DNA from: Thaumarchaeota archaeon casp-thauma3
GTDB lineage: Archaea > Thermoproteota > Nitrososphaeria > Nitrososphaerales > Nitrosopumilaceae
DNA length: 64,000 nucleotides
Reading direction: 5' to 3'
Assembly (NCBI GenBank): GCA_001510275.1
Contig: LFEY01000017.1
Coordinates: forward strand, 1-64,000
Within the stretch, counting starts at the first letter, position 1; each line of letters starts with the position of its first letter. A program made the position numbers and the translations under genes. The notes under the pieces were generated by a model. That model was not told the DNA's origin. It did no database searches and saw only the letters and a program-made list of their open reading frames with translations. Shown one piece after another: positions 24,276 to 34,508 of this stretch.

Positions 24276-25691
24276 TTATTTCAAATCCAATTCCCTAACA
24301 TCTACAAAGTGTCCTTTAATTGCAGCAGCAGCCGCCATCACAGGACTAACTAAATGAGTTCTTCCACCAGTTCCCTGTCTTCCTTCAAAATTCCTGTTTG
24401 ATGTACTAGCACATCTTTCACCAGGGGATAAGATGTCAGGATTCATTCCAAGACACATACTACATCCAGATTCTCTCCATTCAAAATTAGCATTAATGAA
24501 AATTTTATCAAGACCCATTTCTTCAGCTTGTTTTTTCACCATCTGAGAACCTGGAACAACCATAGCTCGGACGTTTGTTGAGATTTTTTGTTCTTTGATT
24601 ACTTTGGATGCTTCAATAAGATCTTCTAATCTTGCATTTGTACATGAACCAATAAACACTCTATCAATTTTGATGTCGGTGATTGGAGTTCCTGGTTTAA
24701 GATCCATATAGTCAAGGGCTTTTTCAGCACCTTTCTTTTGATTAGGATCACCTTTAGAAAATTCATCAGGGGATGGAACTGATTCAGTTACATCACAAGT
24801 CATTCCAGGGTTTGTACCCCAACTTACTTGAGGTGCAATGTTATCTATATGCAAAGTATATTGTTTTTCAAATTTTGCATCATTATCTGTTTTTAGGGAT
24901 TCTTTCCAATAATCTACAAGAGATTCATAGTTTTTTGGGGTGTATTGTCTACCTCTAAGATAATCAAAAGTCTGTTCATCAGGGGCAATCAAGCCTGCAC
25001 GTGCACCAGCCTCAATGGACATGTTACAAATAGTCATTCTTTGCTCCATAGAAAGATCAGTGATACCTTGACCACGGTATTCAATTATAGTGCCAGTTCC
25101 TCCTCCAGTTCCAATATTTTTGATAATTGATAGCACTATATCCTTGGCAGTAACTGCATGAGGATTCTTTCTTTTTCCTTCTATTCTAATTTCAAATGGT
25201 TTTGGTTTTTCTAGCCATAAAGTTTGGGAGGCCAAAACATGTTCAACATCACTAGTTCCAATTCCAAAAGCTAATGCTCCAAAAGCTCCATGAGTTGATG
25301 TATGACTATCGCCACAAACAATTGTAGAACCAGGTAGAGTGATTCCTAATTGAGGGCCAATTACATGGACAATTCCTTGATTAGGACTATTAATATCAAA
25401 TAATTTAATTCCAAAGTCTTTACAGTTTTTTTCCAAAGTTCGGATTTGTACTGCTGAGGTTTGATCTAGTATTGGAAGAGCCCTGTTATTTGTTGGAACA
25501 TTATGATCCATTGTAGCAATAGTAAGATCAGTTCTTCTAACTTTTCTTTTATTCACACGTAATCCATCAAATGCTTGAGGAGATGTTACTTCATGTACAA
25601 GATGTCTATCAACATAGATTAGAGAAGGACCATTTTGTTTTTCAACAACAACATGAGAATCCCATATTTTTTCAAAAAGAGTTTTTCCCAT
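24276..25691 (-). CDS. leuC: Isopropylmalate dehydratase large subunit, bacterial-type
   Basis: 471 residues from ATG at 25691 ([15 protein letters not shown]); upstream in-frame codons overlap the previous gene and are rejected. It has the [4Fe-4S] ligands in the SCTN and [10 protein letters not shown] regions ([10 protein letters not shown] near 405), [28 protein letters not shown], and the [16 protein letters not shown] end. It is an aconitase-superfamily enzyme acting with LeuD. Size and motifs match the bacterial LeuC form rather than the shorter archaeal form encoded next to it. Confidence 0.92.
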   Translation of the reverse strand: MGKTLFEKIWDSHVVVEKQNGPSLIYVDRHLVHEVTSPQAFDGLRVNKRKVRRTDLTIATMDHNVPTNNRALPILDQTSAVQIRTLEKNCKDFGIKLFDINSPNQGIVHVIGPQLGITLPGSTIVCGDSHTSTHGAFGALAFGIGTSDVEHVLASQTLWLEKPKPFEIRIEGKRKNPHAVTAKDIVLSIIKNIGTGGGTGTIIEYRGQGITDLSMEQRMTICNMSIEAGARAGLIAPDEQTFDYLRGRQYTPKNYESLVDYWKESLKTDNDAKFEKQYTLHIDNIAPQVSWGTNPGMTCDVTESVPSPDEFSKGDPNQKKGAEKALDYMDLKPGTPITDIKIDRVFIGSCTNARLEDLIEASKVIKEQKISTNVRAMVVPGSQMVKKQAEEMGLDKIFINANFEWRESGCSMCLGMNPDILSPGERCASTSNRNFEGRQGTGGRTHLVSPVMAAAAAIKGHFVDVRELDLK

Positions 25692-25692
25692 T

Positions 25693-26184
25693 TTAATCCT
25701 GGTCTGGTTTGTACTTGAAGAGACCACCTGCAGCAATTATCTTTCCAATAATTTCTGAAAAGGGTTTCATTTTGTATGTTTGATTTTTTGTAATGTTTTT
25801 AATTTCATTAGTAGATAAAATAATTTCAATTTCATCACCTTCAGAAATTCCATCATATGCATCTTTGTCAATTTCAATTGGTAGCAAAAACGCACCATCA
25901 ACTGCATTTCGATAAAAGATTCTTGCAAAAGATAATGCAAGTATAGCCTTTATTCCAGAATGAGACAAAGCGATAGGAGCATGTTCACGAGATGAGCCAC
26001 AGCCAAAATTTTTGCCAGCTAAAATAAAATCACCTTCTTTTACCTTAGAGTGAAAATCAGGATCTAATCCCTCCATAGCATGAGTGGCAAGTTCAGCATA
26101 ATCATGTACTTTTAGATATTGACCGGGAATAATTACGTCAGTATCAATATTGTCTTGTGCGTATTTTATGATGTTACCTTTCAT
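25693..26184 (-). CDS. Aconitase-superfamily small subunit, archaeal LeuD/HacB type
   Basis: 163 residues, the compact archaeal small-subunit form. [33 protein letters not shown] followed by [38 protein letters not shown]. These proteins determine substrate choice among isopropylmalate, homoaconitate and citraconate/methylmalate. The specificity loop after the first DxDxIIP motif reads [11 protein letters not shown], close to the YLRTxD form usually seen in isopropylmalate-type enzymes, but I cannot fix the substrate. It starts 1 base from the stop of its large subunit. Confidence 0.85.
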   Translation of the reverse strand: MKGNIIKYAQDNIDTDVIIPGQYLKVHDYAELATHAMEGLDPDFHSKVKEGDFILAGKNFGCGSSREHAPIALSHSGIKAILALSFARIFYRNAVDGAFLLPIEIDKDAYDGISEGDEIEIILSTNEIKNITKNQTYKMKPFSEIIGKIIAAGGLFKYKPDQD

Positions 26185-27452
26185 TACAAATCCCTCGGAT
26201 CAGTAATTTTTCCAGTGACTGCTGAAGCTGCTGCTACTAGAGGAGATGAAAGATATGTTTGTGATTCAATATGACCCATTCTTCCTGGGAAGTTTCGATT
26301 TGTAGTACTGATACAGATTTCATCTTTTGCCAAGACACCCATATGAGCACCACAACATGCTCCACAGGTAGGAGGTCCTACTGTTGCACCAGCATCTAAG
26401 AAAATTTTCAACAGTCCATTTTCCATGGCACGTTGATAAATTGAAATTGCTGCAGGTAAAATTTCAGTTCGAATCTTTACTTTTCTTCCTTTAAGAATTC
26501 TGGCTACAGCTTCCAAATCTTCGTATTTTGCACCAGTACAAGAACCAATGTATGATTTATCTAATTCAACAGAAGGAGCTTCTCTTACAATTGAAATATT
26601 TTCAGGAGAAAATGGTTTTGCAACAATAGGTTCCATCTCTGAACTTTCATATTCAAAAACTTTGGCGTATTCTGCATCATCATCACCATTTACTAAATTA
26701 ACATTTGTAGCGCCTCTACTAGTAAGATAATCAATTATTTTTTGATCTGGTTCAACTATTCCATTCTTTGCACCTGCTTCAGTAGTCATATTACATAACG
26801 TTAGTCTGCTTTCTACAGACATTTCATCAACTCCACTTCCACCAAACTGCATAGTTCTATATGTACCACCATCAGTTCCAATATCTCCAATTATTTTTAG
26901 AATCATGTCTTTGGCCATTACGTGGTCTGGTAATTTTCCATTTATCTTAAAGTAGTAAGTTTCTGGAACCTTAAACCAAATTTTTCCATTCAATAAGACA
27001 TAAGCAATATCAGTATGCCCTAAACCACAAGCAAATGCACCCAAAGCACCAGTTGTGTTAGTGTGAGAATCGCCACCAACATAAACATCACCTGGCATTA
27101 CCAATGCTTCTTCATGAGACAAGGTATGGCAAATTCCATATTGTCCCATACCATATTTGAAGTGTTTTTCAATTCCATAATTTTTTGTAAAGTTTGATAG
27201 TTTTACAATATTTTCTGCTGAGACTTTGTCTGCTGAAGGAACAAAGTGATCTTCAGCTACCCAAACTTTGGTAGGATCCCATAATTTATCAACAGAAATT
27301 CCTTGATTCTTTAATTTATCAAAAACCTTGATGACGCCTGGTCCTGATACATCATGCATCATGACCTTATCGACATTAGCAAAAATTACATCATCTGGAG
27401 ATACCTGAGGTTTTCCAGATGCACGCGCAAGAATCTTCTCAACAATATTCAT
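26184..27452 (-). CDS. Aconitase-superfamily large subunit, archaeal LeuC/HacA type
   Basis: 422 residues from ATG at 27452; a TTG two codons earlier is possible. Motifs are MNIVEKILARASGKPQVSPDDVIFANVD, a GGDSHTNTTGALGAFACGLGHTDIAYVL block, the cluster ligands in SCTGAKYEDLE and PPTCGACCGAHMG, and NRNFPGRMGH. It is the short archaeal form of the isopropylmalate/homoaconitate dehydratase family. Possible substrates include 3-isopropylmalate, (R)-citramalate-derived acids or homoaconitate. It heads the four-gene run and is divergent from cofE, with ~70 bases of promoter between. Confidence 0.88.
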   Translation of the reverse strand: MNIVEKILARASGKPQVSPDDVIFANVDKVMMHDVSGPGVIKVFDKLKNQGISVDKLWDPTKVWVAEDHFVPSADKVSAENIVKLSNFTKNYGIEKHFKYGMGQYGICHTLSHEEALVMPGDVYVGGDSHTNTTGALGAFACGLGHTDIAYVLLNGKIWFKVPETYYFKINGKLPDHVMAKDMILKIIGDIGTDGGTYRTMQFGGSGVDEMSVESRLTLCNMTTEAGAKNGIVEPDQKIIDYLTSRGATNVNLVNGDDDAEYAKVFEYESSEMEPIVAKPFSPENISIVREAPSVELDKSYIGSCTGAKYEDLEAVARILKGRKVKIRTEILPAAISIYQRAMENGLLKIFLDAGATVGPPTCGACCGAHMGVLAKDEICISTTNRNFPGRMGHIESQTYLSSPLVAAASAVTGKITDPRDL

Positions 27453-27525
27453 AAACAAAAAAGCTTGTTTAACAGATTAAAAGCTTTTCAGAACAATAAA
27501 AAAGAAAAGGAGTGCTCAGAATATT

Positions 27526-28311
27526 ATGCAATTAACCGTTTTACCACTTTTGGCAGATAGAAGAGAAGAGGAATTTGATGTTTTTGAGGTCTTAGTAGAA
27601 ACATTAGAAAAAAACAATACAAAACTGCAAGATGGAGATGTTTTAGTAATTTCAACAAAATATATCTCAAATTCTCAGGGAAGAATAATTGAACTACAAA
27701 AAGTTAGAGCATCAGATGAAGGTACAGAAATTTCAAAAAAGTTTCAGTTAAAACCCGAAATTGCTGAAATAATCATTAGAGAGTCTGATAAAATTTTTGG
27801 AGGTATTGGAGGATTTGTAATTACATCATCAGATAACATAATGGCACCAAATGCAGGAATTGACAAATCTAATGCAAAAAAAGGAAGAGTGATTCTATAC
27901 CCAACAAATCCATATCTCATTGCAGAACAGATTCACAGAAAAATTTTCTTAAAATTACTCATTCATGTTGGAATAATTTTAGCAGATAGTAGATTAATGC
28001 CAGCAAGAATTGGAACGTCAGGAGTTGCAATAGCATGTGCAGGAATTGAACCAGTTTTAGATATGCGAGCAAAAAAAGATCTTGATGGTAATCCATTAAA
28101 AGTAACATTTCAGGCAGTAGTTGATAATCTTGCAACAATTGCAAATCATAAAATGGGTGAAGGTGCAGAATCAAACCCATTTGCCATAGTTAGAAATTCA
28201 GGTGCAAAACTTACTGATAGAAAAATCAATCCTTCAGAGATGGCAATATCACCGGATCAATGTGTTTACGTAAGAGGATTATCAAATTCTGCTGATTTTA
28301 GTTCTAGTTAG
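27526..28311 (+). CDS. cofE: Coenzyme F420-0:L-glutamate ligase CofE
   Basis: 261 residues. GDVLVISTKYISNSQGRIIEL near residue 45, a RESDKIFGGIGGFVITSSDNIMAPNAGIDKSN block and ADSRLMPARIGTSGVAIACAG are hallmarks of CofE, which adds gamma-linked glutamates to F420-0 using GTP. Its presence implies that the host makes F420. It is divergent from the dehydratase operon and is followed by a probably separate 183-aa gene. Confidence 0.92.
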   Translation: MQLTVLPLLADRREEEFDVFEVLVETLEKNNTKLQDGDVLVISTKYISNSQGRIIELQKVRASDEGTEISKKFQLKPEIAEIIIRESDKIFGGIGGFVITSSDNIMAPNAGIDKSNAKKGRVILYPTNPYLIAEQIHRKIFLKLLIHVGIILADSRLMPARIGTSGVAIACAGIEPVLDMRAKKDLDGNPLKVTFQAVVDNLATIANHKMGEGAESNPFAIVRNSGAKLTDRKINPSEMAISPDQCVYVRGLSNSADFSSS

Positions 28312-28347
28312 TTCTGCTTTAAATAGAGGTATTTTGGGGGGAAAACA

Positions 28348-28899
28348 ATGGAATATCTTACTACATATCCTAAGACAGTTTCATTTCTTGATGGATTAAA
28401 ACACAAAATTGGTGTTGACAGTAAAGAAGGAGTTGAACAACTTCACATTGTAGTAAAGAAGAGTTTTGAAGAATTGATGAAAATTTTTACAGAAGAAGGA
28501 TTTACCAAAGTAAAATTCGAGCATAAACAGCCTGGACAAATTGGAAATGGACTTAATCTAAAGTTAAAAAAACCATGGGAGATGCACATTAGAATGGTTG
28601 ATCTAAAAAAAGGATTAATTGGAATTCATGCAGAAGTTGAGGTTTCAAGAGATTATCTTCAACATCTTTTCTCTCAGAGAACTCCAGTTGTATATGAAGT
28701 GGAAGAGATTCTAAAAAAATATCAAGTAGAGTACAATATTTGGCATAACAAAATCAAGAAAAATGTTAATGCAATTATAGATAACTATAAAGTTAAACTT
28801 GCAACTCCAAGTATTCCAGTATTTGCATGGAAGCCAATGTTATTTGTAATTGGAACAATTGCTGCTTTTTATGGTTGGAAATATTTCAACACAATCTGA
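28348..28899 (+). CDS. Tail-anchored protein of unknown function, 183 aa
   Basis: 183 residues. The first ~155 are soluble alpha/beta, with a KPWEMHIRMVDLKKGLIGIHAEVEVS strand pair in the middle and a helix-rich C-half. The last ~22 residues form one hydrophobic helix (PMLFVIGTIAAFYGWKY), so it is probably anchored in the membrane by its tail with the domain in the cytoplasm. A GGGG-rich sequence (TTTTGGGGGG) precedes the ATG by ~10 bases and may serve as ribosome-binding site. Unknown family. Confidence 0.65.
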   Translation: MEYLTTYPKTVSFLDGLKHKIGVDSKEGVEQLHIVVKKSFEELMKIFTEEGFTKVKFEHKQPGQIGNGLNLKLKKPWEMHIRMVDLKKGLIGIHAEVEVSRDYLQHLFSQRTPVVYEVEEILKKYQVEYNIWHNKIKKNVNAIIDNYKVKLATPSIPVFAWKPMLFVIGTIAAFYGWKYFNTI

Positions 28900-28903
28900 T
28901 AGT

Positions 28904-29227
28904 TTAAACACCTAAAGTTTCAGCTTTAGTTAATTCTAAAAATACCTTATCTCCAACTCCAAGACCCATGTCTTTGTATTCATGCATTTCAAGTTTCAAT
29001 TGAGTGATACCACTTTGCATTCCCATGCCACCACCAGCAAACATTTTGTTTAGATCCTTCATCATATCATTCATGTTTGAAAATCCCATGACCTTCGGAC
29101 TTCCAAAAGGAGTTGGTTGGTTTTGAGTTCCTTCTTTAAGATCTTTAAGTGAGGATAATGAAACTAACACATATGGTGCCCCATCAGGTGCAGAATCAAT
29201 ACTTTTTACTACAAATTCTTTCTTCAT
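28904..29227 (-). CDS. Small protein of unknown function, 107 aa
   Basis: 107 residues from ATG at 29227; 21 further upstream codons are open but look non-coding. N-terminal strands (EFVVKSIDSAPDGAPYVLVSL), a Met- and Gly-rich middle (MMKDLNKMFAGGGMGMQSG, ~60-80) and a C-terminal strand region GDKVFLELTKAE. The Met/Gly-rich loop is unusual and could be a flexible interaction element. Convergent with the tail-anchored gene, with only 4 bases between. No family assigned. Confidence 0.6.
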   Translation of the reverse strand: MKKEFVVKSIDSAPDGAPYVLVSLSSLKDLKEGTQNQPTPFGSPKVMGFSNMNDMMKDLNKMFAGGGMGMQSGITQLKLEMHEYKDMGLGVGDKVFLELTKAETLGV

Positions 29228-29332
29228 GTCTGAATTAACTATCTCTTGCCATATAATTTTAATTTTAAGGTGAATTTGACCCAATATCACTAGGTTTGAA
29301 GCTTTAATTACAATTTTTGGGATTTCAAATCA

Positions 29333-29866
29333 TTGTCTGAAAATCTAAAGACTACATTACAGTACTATGGAATTTCACCATGGGAAATTGAAGTATTATA
29401 TGGATTTCTAAATTCTCATTTTACTGTCATTCAAGATGAAATTGAGCAAAATGATGAGGATTTTGTAAGTTCCTTAGATATAGAAATTCCTCTTCCATTT
29501 AATGAATCATTTTTCCAATGGTTTGATTTTAAACGTTGGGAAAAAGTCAAAGCAATCTTCAAAGAGATGAAACGAAGAAGAGGTAGTGGTAATGCTTTAA
29601 AAATTAAAATTACTTTTTCTGGAAATCCAAGAATTATTTTTACTGTTGATACTGTAGACAGGCAATGGTTTGATAATGCTGTAGAAAAAATTGATTCTGT
29701 TTTAGAATTATTGCAATATCATCTAGATCCTAACAAACTACCATCAGACATTTCAGAAATTATATACAAATTTGATCCAGAATCAATTAGATGGCGTCTT
29801 AACACAGCATCAACTGAAAATAAGAAGTATACTTTCAGTGAAGATTCATGGAAAGAAATTACTTGA
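29333..29866 (+). CDS. Protein of unknown function, 177 aa
   Basis: 177 residues, TTG start. Acidic and aromatic-rich, with an FNESFFQWFDFKRWEKVKAIFKEM helix pair near the middle and a LKIKITFSGNPRIIFTVD strand pair. The TTG is in a weak context, and no ATG lies near the N-terminus. The C-terminal 8 bases overlap the convergent 146-aa gene. No domain recognised. Confidence 0.6.
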   Translation: MSENLKTTLQYYGISPWEIEVLYGFLNSHFTVIQDEIEQNDEDFVSSLDIEIPLPFNESFFQWFDFKRWEKVKAIFKEMKRRRGSGNALKIKITFSGNPRIIFTVDTVDRQWFDNAVEKIDSVLELLQYHLDPNKLPSDISEIIYKFDPESIRWRLNTASTENKKYTFSEDSWKEIT

Positions 29867-30299
29867 GATCTTTTTGTAAGGGTTCTAATAATTTATGTAG
29901 TTCTTTGTATTTTGATTCAAGAAATTCTAAGGCATTATCTAATCTCTTTGATTTTCCATACTTGTAACGAATAAGTTCACGATGATGCCAATATGTTTTG
30001 TCTTCATCAACTGAGATAGTTGTAAAATAATCTGTTCCTATCAAATTATCAGAAAGTTTTACATCATGAGGAAATAACATATCTACAATAAACCACTCAT
30101 CTCCATCAGGATAATCAGAACCAGTCTCAATATCAAAAAATATGTGTAGTAAATCAGATTGCATTAGACCATCATCATTGATGGAAGGATGTTTTACAGA
30201 TGATTTCTTAAAATCTAGATTAATTAGTTGGGGTTCAAAAAAACCCTTGATAATTGATTTTCTAAATATTTCGTTTGCCTCATTAATATTCAAATGCAA
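29859..30299 (-). CDS. Protein of unknown function, 146 aa
   Basis: 146 residues from ATG at 30299. N-terminal helix (MHLNINEANEIFRKSI), a central Asp-rich strand region (DGDEWFIVDMLFPHDVKLSDN) and a C-terminal coiled-coil-like helix (ALEFLESKYKELHKLLEPLQKDL). Cytoplasmic. It overlaps the 177-aa gene on the opposite strand by 8 bases. No family recognised. Confidence 0.6.
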   Translation of the reverse strand: MHLNINEANEIFRKSIIKGFFEPQLINLDFKKSSVKHPSINDDGLMQSDLLHIFFDIETGSDYPDGDEWFIVDMLFPHDVKLSDNLIGTDYFTTISVDEDKTYWHHRELIRYKYGKSKRLDNALEFLESKYKELHKLLEPLQKDLK

Positions 30300-30349
30300 A
30301 ATATTATTCTACAAAACTTGCCTATAACTTATTAGGTTAAAATTGGGAA

Positions 30350-31312
30350 TTATACTTGCAGAGAATCTAAAATTTTTGAAATATCAGTATTAGAGTAACC
30401 ATTTTTGGAGATATTTTGTTTTGCAGGGGGATTTTCCAAATAATTTGGAATCTTGTCTTGTAATCGTACAGTGTAAGGAGTGGTAATTTCATTTTTGTAA
30501 AACACCCCAATTGGTATTTTGTTTCCCCACTCTAGGGATTTAATTAATGCCTGAGATAGTTTTTCATTTACTTCAACTTCTGAGTCATAATGAACTACTG
30601 GTTCAAATTCCTGTTCTTCTAGTTTGTAAATTCTAGAATGTCTTTTTTGTGCTTCATCCATCAAATCAACTCCTGCATACCAATCCCTAGTATTGATATC
30701 ATTATATGTAGGACATGGTTGTAAAACATCCAAAAATGACAATCCTTTGTGATTAATTGCCTGAGCTATCAAATCTTTGAGATGTTTAACATCATAAGAA
30801 TAACCACGTGCGACAAATGTAAAACCACTTGCAATTGCCAATCCAATTGGATTTACATTAGAATTAGTATTTGGAGATGGAAGTGATTTAGTTTTTTCTC
30901 CTAGTTTCAAAGTTGGAGATGCTTGCCCCTTTGTTAAACCATAAACGCCATTATCAAAAATTATGTAAGTCATATCCACATTTCGTCTACCTGCTGCAAC
31001 AAAATGACCAGCACCAATTCCTAAACCATCACCATCACCACCTACTGCAACAACTGTCATCTCAGGATTTGCAATCTTTGCGCCTTGTGCAAATGTCAAA
31101 ACTCTTCCATGTAATGTATGGATACCATACGTGTTGATGAAGTGAGATGTCTTTCCAGAACAACCAATTCCAGAAAAGATTGTAGTTTTGTCTCTTTGCA
31201 CACCCATATCAGCCAAAGCCATTTGGATTGCATTGACTATTCCAAAATCTCCACATCCAGGACACCAATCATTATGAACATCAGTTTTGAATTCAGCAGG
31301 ATTAAGCGCCAT
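30350..31312 (-). CDS. 2-oxoacid:ferredoxin oxidoreductase beta subunit
   Basis: 320 residues. [11 protein letters not shown] near the N-terminus and [20 protein letters not shown] plus [18 protein letters not shown] build the thiamine-diphosphate site. It binds TPP and a [4Fe-4S] cluster and works with the fused gamma-alpha subunit encoded directly upstream (11-base overlap). The enzyme oxidatively decarboxylates pyruvate or 2-oxoglutarate, or runs reductively for CO2 fixation, with ferredoxin as carrier. Substrate is not resolved by motif. Confidence 0.92.
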   Translation of the reverse strand: MALNPAEFKTDVHNDWCPGCGDFGIVNAIQMALADMGVQRDKTTIFSGIGCSGKTSHFINTYGIHTLHGRVLTFAQGAKIANPEMTVVAVGGDGDGLGIGAGHFVAAGRRNVDMTYIIFDNGVYGLTKGQASPTLKLGEKTKSLPSPNTNSNVNPIGLAIASGFTFVARGYSYDVKHLKDLIAQAINHKGLSFLDVLQPCPTYNDINTRDWYAGVDLMDEAQKRHSRIYKLEEQEFEPVVHYDSEVEVNEKLSQALIKSLEWGNKIPIGVFYKNEITTPYTVRLQDKIPNYLENPPAKQNISKNGYSNTDISKILDSLQV

Positions 31313-33212
31313 GCATTAAAATCTCCCGTTTGTCTGCTTTATTTTCAACAATTCTCTTAAGTGAATCATAAATTTCCGTACTAGTCATTGCACGTCCGGT
31401 ATATTTTAAGATAAAATAATCAATATCACGTCCAACATTTTGTTTGAATAGTTTTCCTAGTTGACCAGAGTGATTTGCTTCAATATCAATTATGGTCTTG
31501 ACATCTTTTAGTAATGAAGCAACATAATCACCTGGGAAGGGATGCATTAATTTTAATTGAATTAATCCAATTGAGATTCCTTCTTTTTTTAGCATATCTA
31601 TTGCATCAAGAACTGGACCAATAGTTGAACCCCATGAAATTATTGTAAAATCTTCTACTCCAAAAGACAATACTTGTTGTGACTTTGGAATTCTTTCACG
31701 AATCAAATCAAGTCTTGACATTCGCTTATCCATCATCTTTGCACGTAAAACTGGATCTTCTGATATATGACCAGTTTCATCAGACTCATCACCAGTATTC
31801 CAAAATATTCCATTATCCATTCCTAGCCTAGAACGAGGAGATATCCCATCATCAGTAAATTCAAATCTTTTATAACCATCTTCTACTTTTTCTAATAATT
31901 TACCTCTGTTAATTGAAATTTTTTTGGTATCAAATCTTTTACAAGTAATAACAGAGCTTGCATGAAATTTATCCATCATGTGGATTACTGGAACCTGAAA
32001 AGTATCAGCGTAATTAAAACAATTTCCAGTATCATAGAAACTCTCTTCGATTTCACCAGACGCATAAACAATTTTTGGAAAATCTCCGTGTCCTGCAAAT
32101 ACTGCAAAGAGAAGATCATCCTGACCATGTCTTGTTGGAAGACCAGTGGACGGTCCACTTCTTTGATAATTTGTAATTACTATAGGTACTTCATTAATTC
32201 CAGCCCAGCCTAACATTTCAGTCATTAATGCAAATCCAGGCCCAGATGTACATGTGGCAGAGCGTGTTCCAGTTAATGCACTGCCAATAGTCATTCCCAT
32301 TGCACAAATTTCATCTTCTGTTTGGATAACTGCGATAGAGCCAGGTCTATCCTCAATTATTTCTAAAATTTCATTTGTTTCTAAATATACGGATTCATCA
32401 GAAGCTGGAGTAATTGGATAGTATGGTTGAAATCTGCAACCAGATGCCATTTTTCCTAATGCAGTTCCTTGGAATCCTTGAACCAAAAGAGTTCCAGGTT
32501 CTTTTTCTGTTCCAGTTAATTCATAATCAAAGTTTTCAAATTTTGCAGCTGCATAATTATATGAATAAGTTGCAGTTTGTTGGTTAATTTTTGCAATTTC
32601 TGGTTTTTTTGAAAAAATTGTTTCTATTGTTTTTTGTAAAGAATCAGTAGGCATCTTAACTAATCCCAATGATAATGACACTCCAATAACATTGAACATT
32701 CTAACTAATCCTTTTAGACGTGGATTTTCAGTTTCTTCAGATAAGGTTTCAAGAATAGATTTGAAAGATACTGGAAATAACAAAACTCCTTTCTCTTTTA
32801 CAATCTCTAAAACTCCTGCAATTGTAAATGGTTTATTTTTTGATTCTAACTCTTTGTGCAATCTTTCTTTGAATGGAGCATCAAGGGTATGAACAGCATC
32901 TGTTTTTATTTCAATCATATCTGAATCATAAATTATGCCACCACCTGGAATTATTTCATCATAATGACGGAAAATTGTTTCAGCATCAAATGACGCCATG
33001 AGATTAACATCATTTACATTTGAATGAATTTTTTTATCAGCGATTCTTACTGTAAAGTAACTGTGTTCACCTTTGATGTTTGAGTAAAATTCTCTTTTTC
33101 CAAATACTTGATATCCCATCTCGGCACATACACGAGAGAATATGTTAGCACCAGATTCAACACCACTTCCCTGAGGACCGCCAATTAGCCATGTAAAATC
33201 AACGGAACCCAC
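31302..33212 (-). CDS. 2-oxoacid:ferredoxin oxidoreductase, fused gamma-alpha subunit
   Basis: 636 residues. Residues ~1-190 are the gamma domain ([38 protein letters not shown]), and ~230-636 the alpha pyrimidine-binding part with [14 protein letters not shown] and [17 protein letters not shown]. The gamma-alpha fusion is the two-subunit archaeal type of OFOR. It is probably a broad 2-oxoacid or 2-oxoglutarate/pyruvate enzyme feeding the ferredoxin pool. It heads the operon with the beta subunit. Confidence 0.93.
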   Translation of the reverse strand: MGSVDFTWLIGGPQGSGVESGANIFSRVCAEMGYQVFGKREFYSNIKGEHSYFTVRIADKKIHSNVNDVNLMASFDAETIFRHYDEIIPGGGIIYDSDMIEIKTDAVHTLDAPFKERLHKELESKNKPFTIAGVLEIVKEKGVLLFPVSFKSILETLSEETENPRLKGLVRMFNVIGVSLSLGLVKMPTDSLQKTIETIFSKKPEIAKINQQTATYSYNYAAAKFENFDYELTGTEKEPGTLLVQGFQGTALGKMASGCRFQPYYPITPASDESVYLETNEILEIIEDRPGSIAVIQTEDEICAMGMTIGSALTGTRSATCTSGPGFALMTEMLGWAGINEVPIVITNYQRSGPSTGLPTRHGQDDLLFAVFAGHGDFPKIVYASGEIEESFYDTGNCFNYADTFQVPVIHMMDKFHASSVITCKRFDTKKISINRGKLLEKVEDGYKRFEFTDDGISPRSRLGMDNGIFWNTGDESDETGHISEDPVLRAKMMDKRMSRLDLIRERIPKSQQVLSFGVEDFTIISWGSTIGPVLDAIDMLKKEGISIGLIQLKLMHPFPGDYVASLLKDVKTIIDIEANHSGQLGKLFKQNVGRDIDYFILKYTGRAMTSTEIYDSLKRIVENKADKREILMHGA

Positions 33213-33260
33213 AACAAGTCACCTCGAATTGAATAATAATAATCTGTCTTGTCAATATGT

Positions 33261-33413
33261 TTAACCCCCAGTTGCTGCATCAAACAATGCACATTTGCAT
33301 TTGTCTCGCTCTCCACAATAAGGGCAGACACAAACACATTTTTCAATAGAATTTCCACATTCTACACAAATTGCAAATTCTTCTTCCTCTTCAATTTCAG
33401 TTTCAGAAGACAT
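33261..33413 (-). CDS. Small double-zinc-ribbon-like protein, 50 aa
   Basis: ATG at 33413, TAA at 33261. Acidic N-terminus (ETEIEEEEEF) then CVECGNSIEKCVCVCPYCGERDKCKC: nine cysteines with CxxC knuckles spaced to bind one or two Zn. It is transcribed toward the oxidoreductase operon on the same strand, ~50 bases upstream of the alpha-subunit start. No named family. The Cys pattern and clean frame support coding. Confidence 0.65.
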   Translation of the reverse strand: MSSETEIEEEEEFAICVECGNSIEKCVCVCPYCGERDKCKCALFDAATGG

Positions 33414-33468
33414 CTGAATTATTTAAAAATGAAATCGTATAAATGGTTTGAGATGATTCTTAGAAATA

Positions 33469-34440
33469 ATGGAAAAAAAAAGAGTATTTCTTACAAGAAG
33501 ACTGCATGATTTTGCACTAAAAGAATTAAAAAAAAAGTATCAAATTGAAATTCATTCAGGTAAAATTCCGATTCCCAAAAATATATTGAAAAATAAAATC
33601 AAAACAGTTGATGGTTTGATATGTTTTCCATATGACAAAATTGACAGTAAAATGATGGATTTGGCTCCAAATCTCAAAGTGATTAGTACCTATAGTGTAG
33701 GTTTTGATCATATTAACATTGATCATGCAAAAAAAAGAAAGATTCGTGTAGGATATACACCAGAAGTTTTAACTGATGCAACTGCAGATTTGGCATTTGC
33801 TTTAATGATAGATGTGATACGGAGAGTTTCAGAAGGAGACAGAATTATTCGAGATGGGAAATGGAGGATAATCTACGGAGCATATGATTATGTAGGACTA
33901 GATCTTCAGGGTAAAACTCTCGGTATTTTAGGTCTAGGTAGAATTGGAAAAACTCTTGCCAAAAGAGCAAATGCATTTGATATGAAATTAGTATATCACA
34001 ACAGGAAACGTGTTTCTAAGACCAAAGAAAAAACACTAGGAGTAAAATATGTCTCATTTGAAAAACTAGTCACACAAAGCGACATCATTTCAATTCATGT
34101 TCCGCATACAAATGAAACAGATCAGATGTTTGACATGAAGGTTTTTAAAAAAATGAAAAAAACTGCATTTTTGATAAACACATCAAGAGGAAAAATAGTT
34201 AACGAAAAAGATCTTGTAACAGCATTAAAGAAAAAAATTATTGCGGGTGCAGGATTAGATGTCTTTGAATCAGAGCCGATTAATAAAAAACACCCATTAG
34301 TAAAATTACAAAATGTTGTGCTAGCACCACATATAGGAAGTTCGACAAAAGAGACCAGAGCCAAAATGGCAGAAATTACTGTGAAAAATCTGAATCTTGG
34401 AATGAATGGAAAAAAACCAATTTACTCAGTAGGGTATTGA
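33469..34440 (+). CDS. D-isomer-specific 2-hydroxyacid dehydrogenase
   Basis: 323 residues. NAD-binding domain LGILGLGRIGKTLAKRANAF (~150) and the catalytic Arg/Glu/His set: INTSRGKIVNEKDLV, GAGLDVFESEP and the APHIGSST His. The family includes glyoxylate/hydroxypyruvate reductases and phosphoglycerate dehydrogenase. There is no ACT or other regulatory domain at the C-terminus, so a glyoxylate/hydroxypyruvate-reductase-like role is favoured over SerA. It is divergent from the 50-aa zinc-ribbon gene and appears monocistronic. Confidence 0.88.
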   Translation: MEKKRVFLTRRLHDFALKELKKKYQIEIHSGKIPIPKNILKNKIKTVDGLICFPYDKIDSKMMDLAPNLKVISTYSVGFDHINIDHAKKRKIRVGYTPEVLTDATADLAFALMIDVIRRVSEGDRIIRDGKWRIIYGAYDYVGLDLQGKTLGILGLGRIGKTLAKRANAFDMKLVYHNRKRVSKTKEKTLGVKYVSFEKLVTQSDIISIHVPHTNETDQMFDMKVFKKMKKTAFLINTSRGKIVNEKDLVTALKKKIIAGAGLDVFESEPINKKHPLVKLQNVVLAPHIGSSTKETRAKMAEITVKNLNLGMNGKKPIYSVGY

Positions 34441-34508
34441 TTTTCACGCATGAGTTACGATCAAAAAAATGTTCAGTTTTTATATCTAAATCTTAAACTA
34501 CTATCAGA

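Noticed and set aside
25692-25736. Extended start and overlap of leuC with the upstream small-subunit gene
   Set aside because: The extra N-terminal residues are out of family; ATG at 25691 gives the normal LeuC start ([15 protein letters not shown]).
30913-31137. Plus-strand His-rich frame over the OFOR beta gene
   Set aside because: Poly-His arises from antisense reading of Gly/Asp codons in the thiamine-binding motif.
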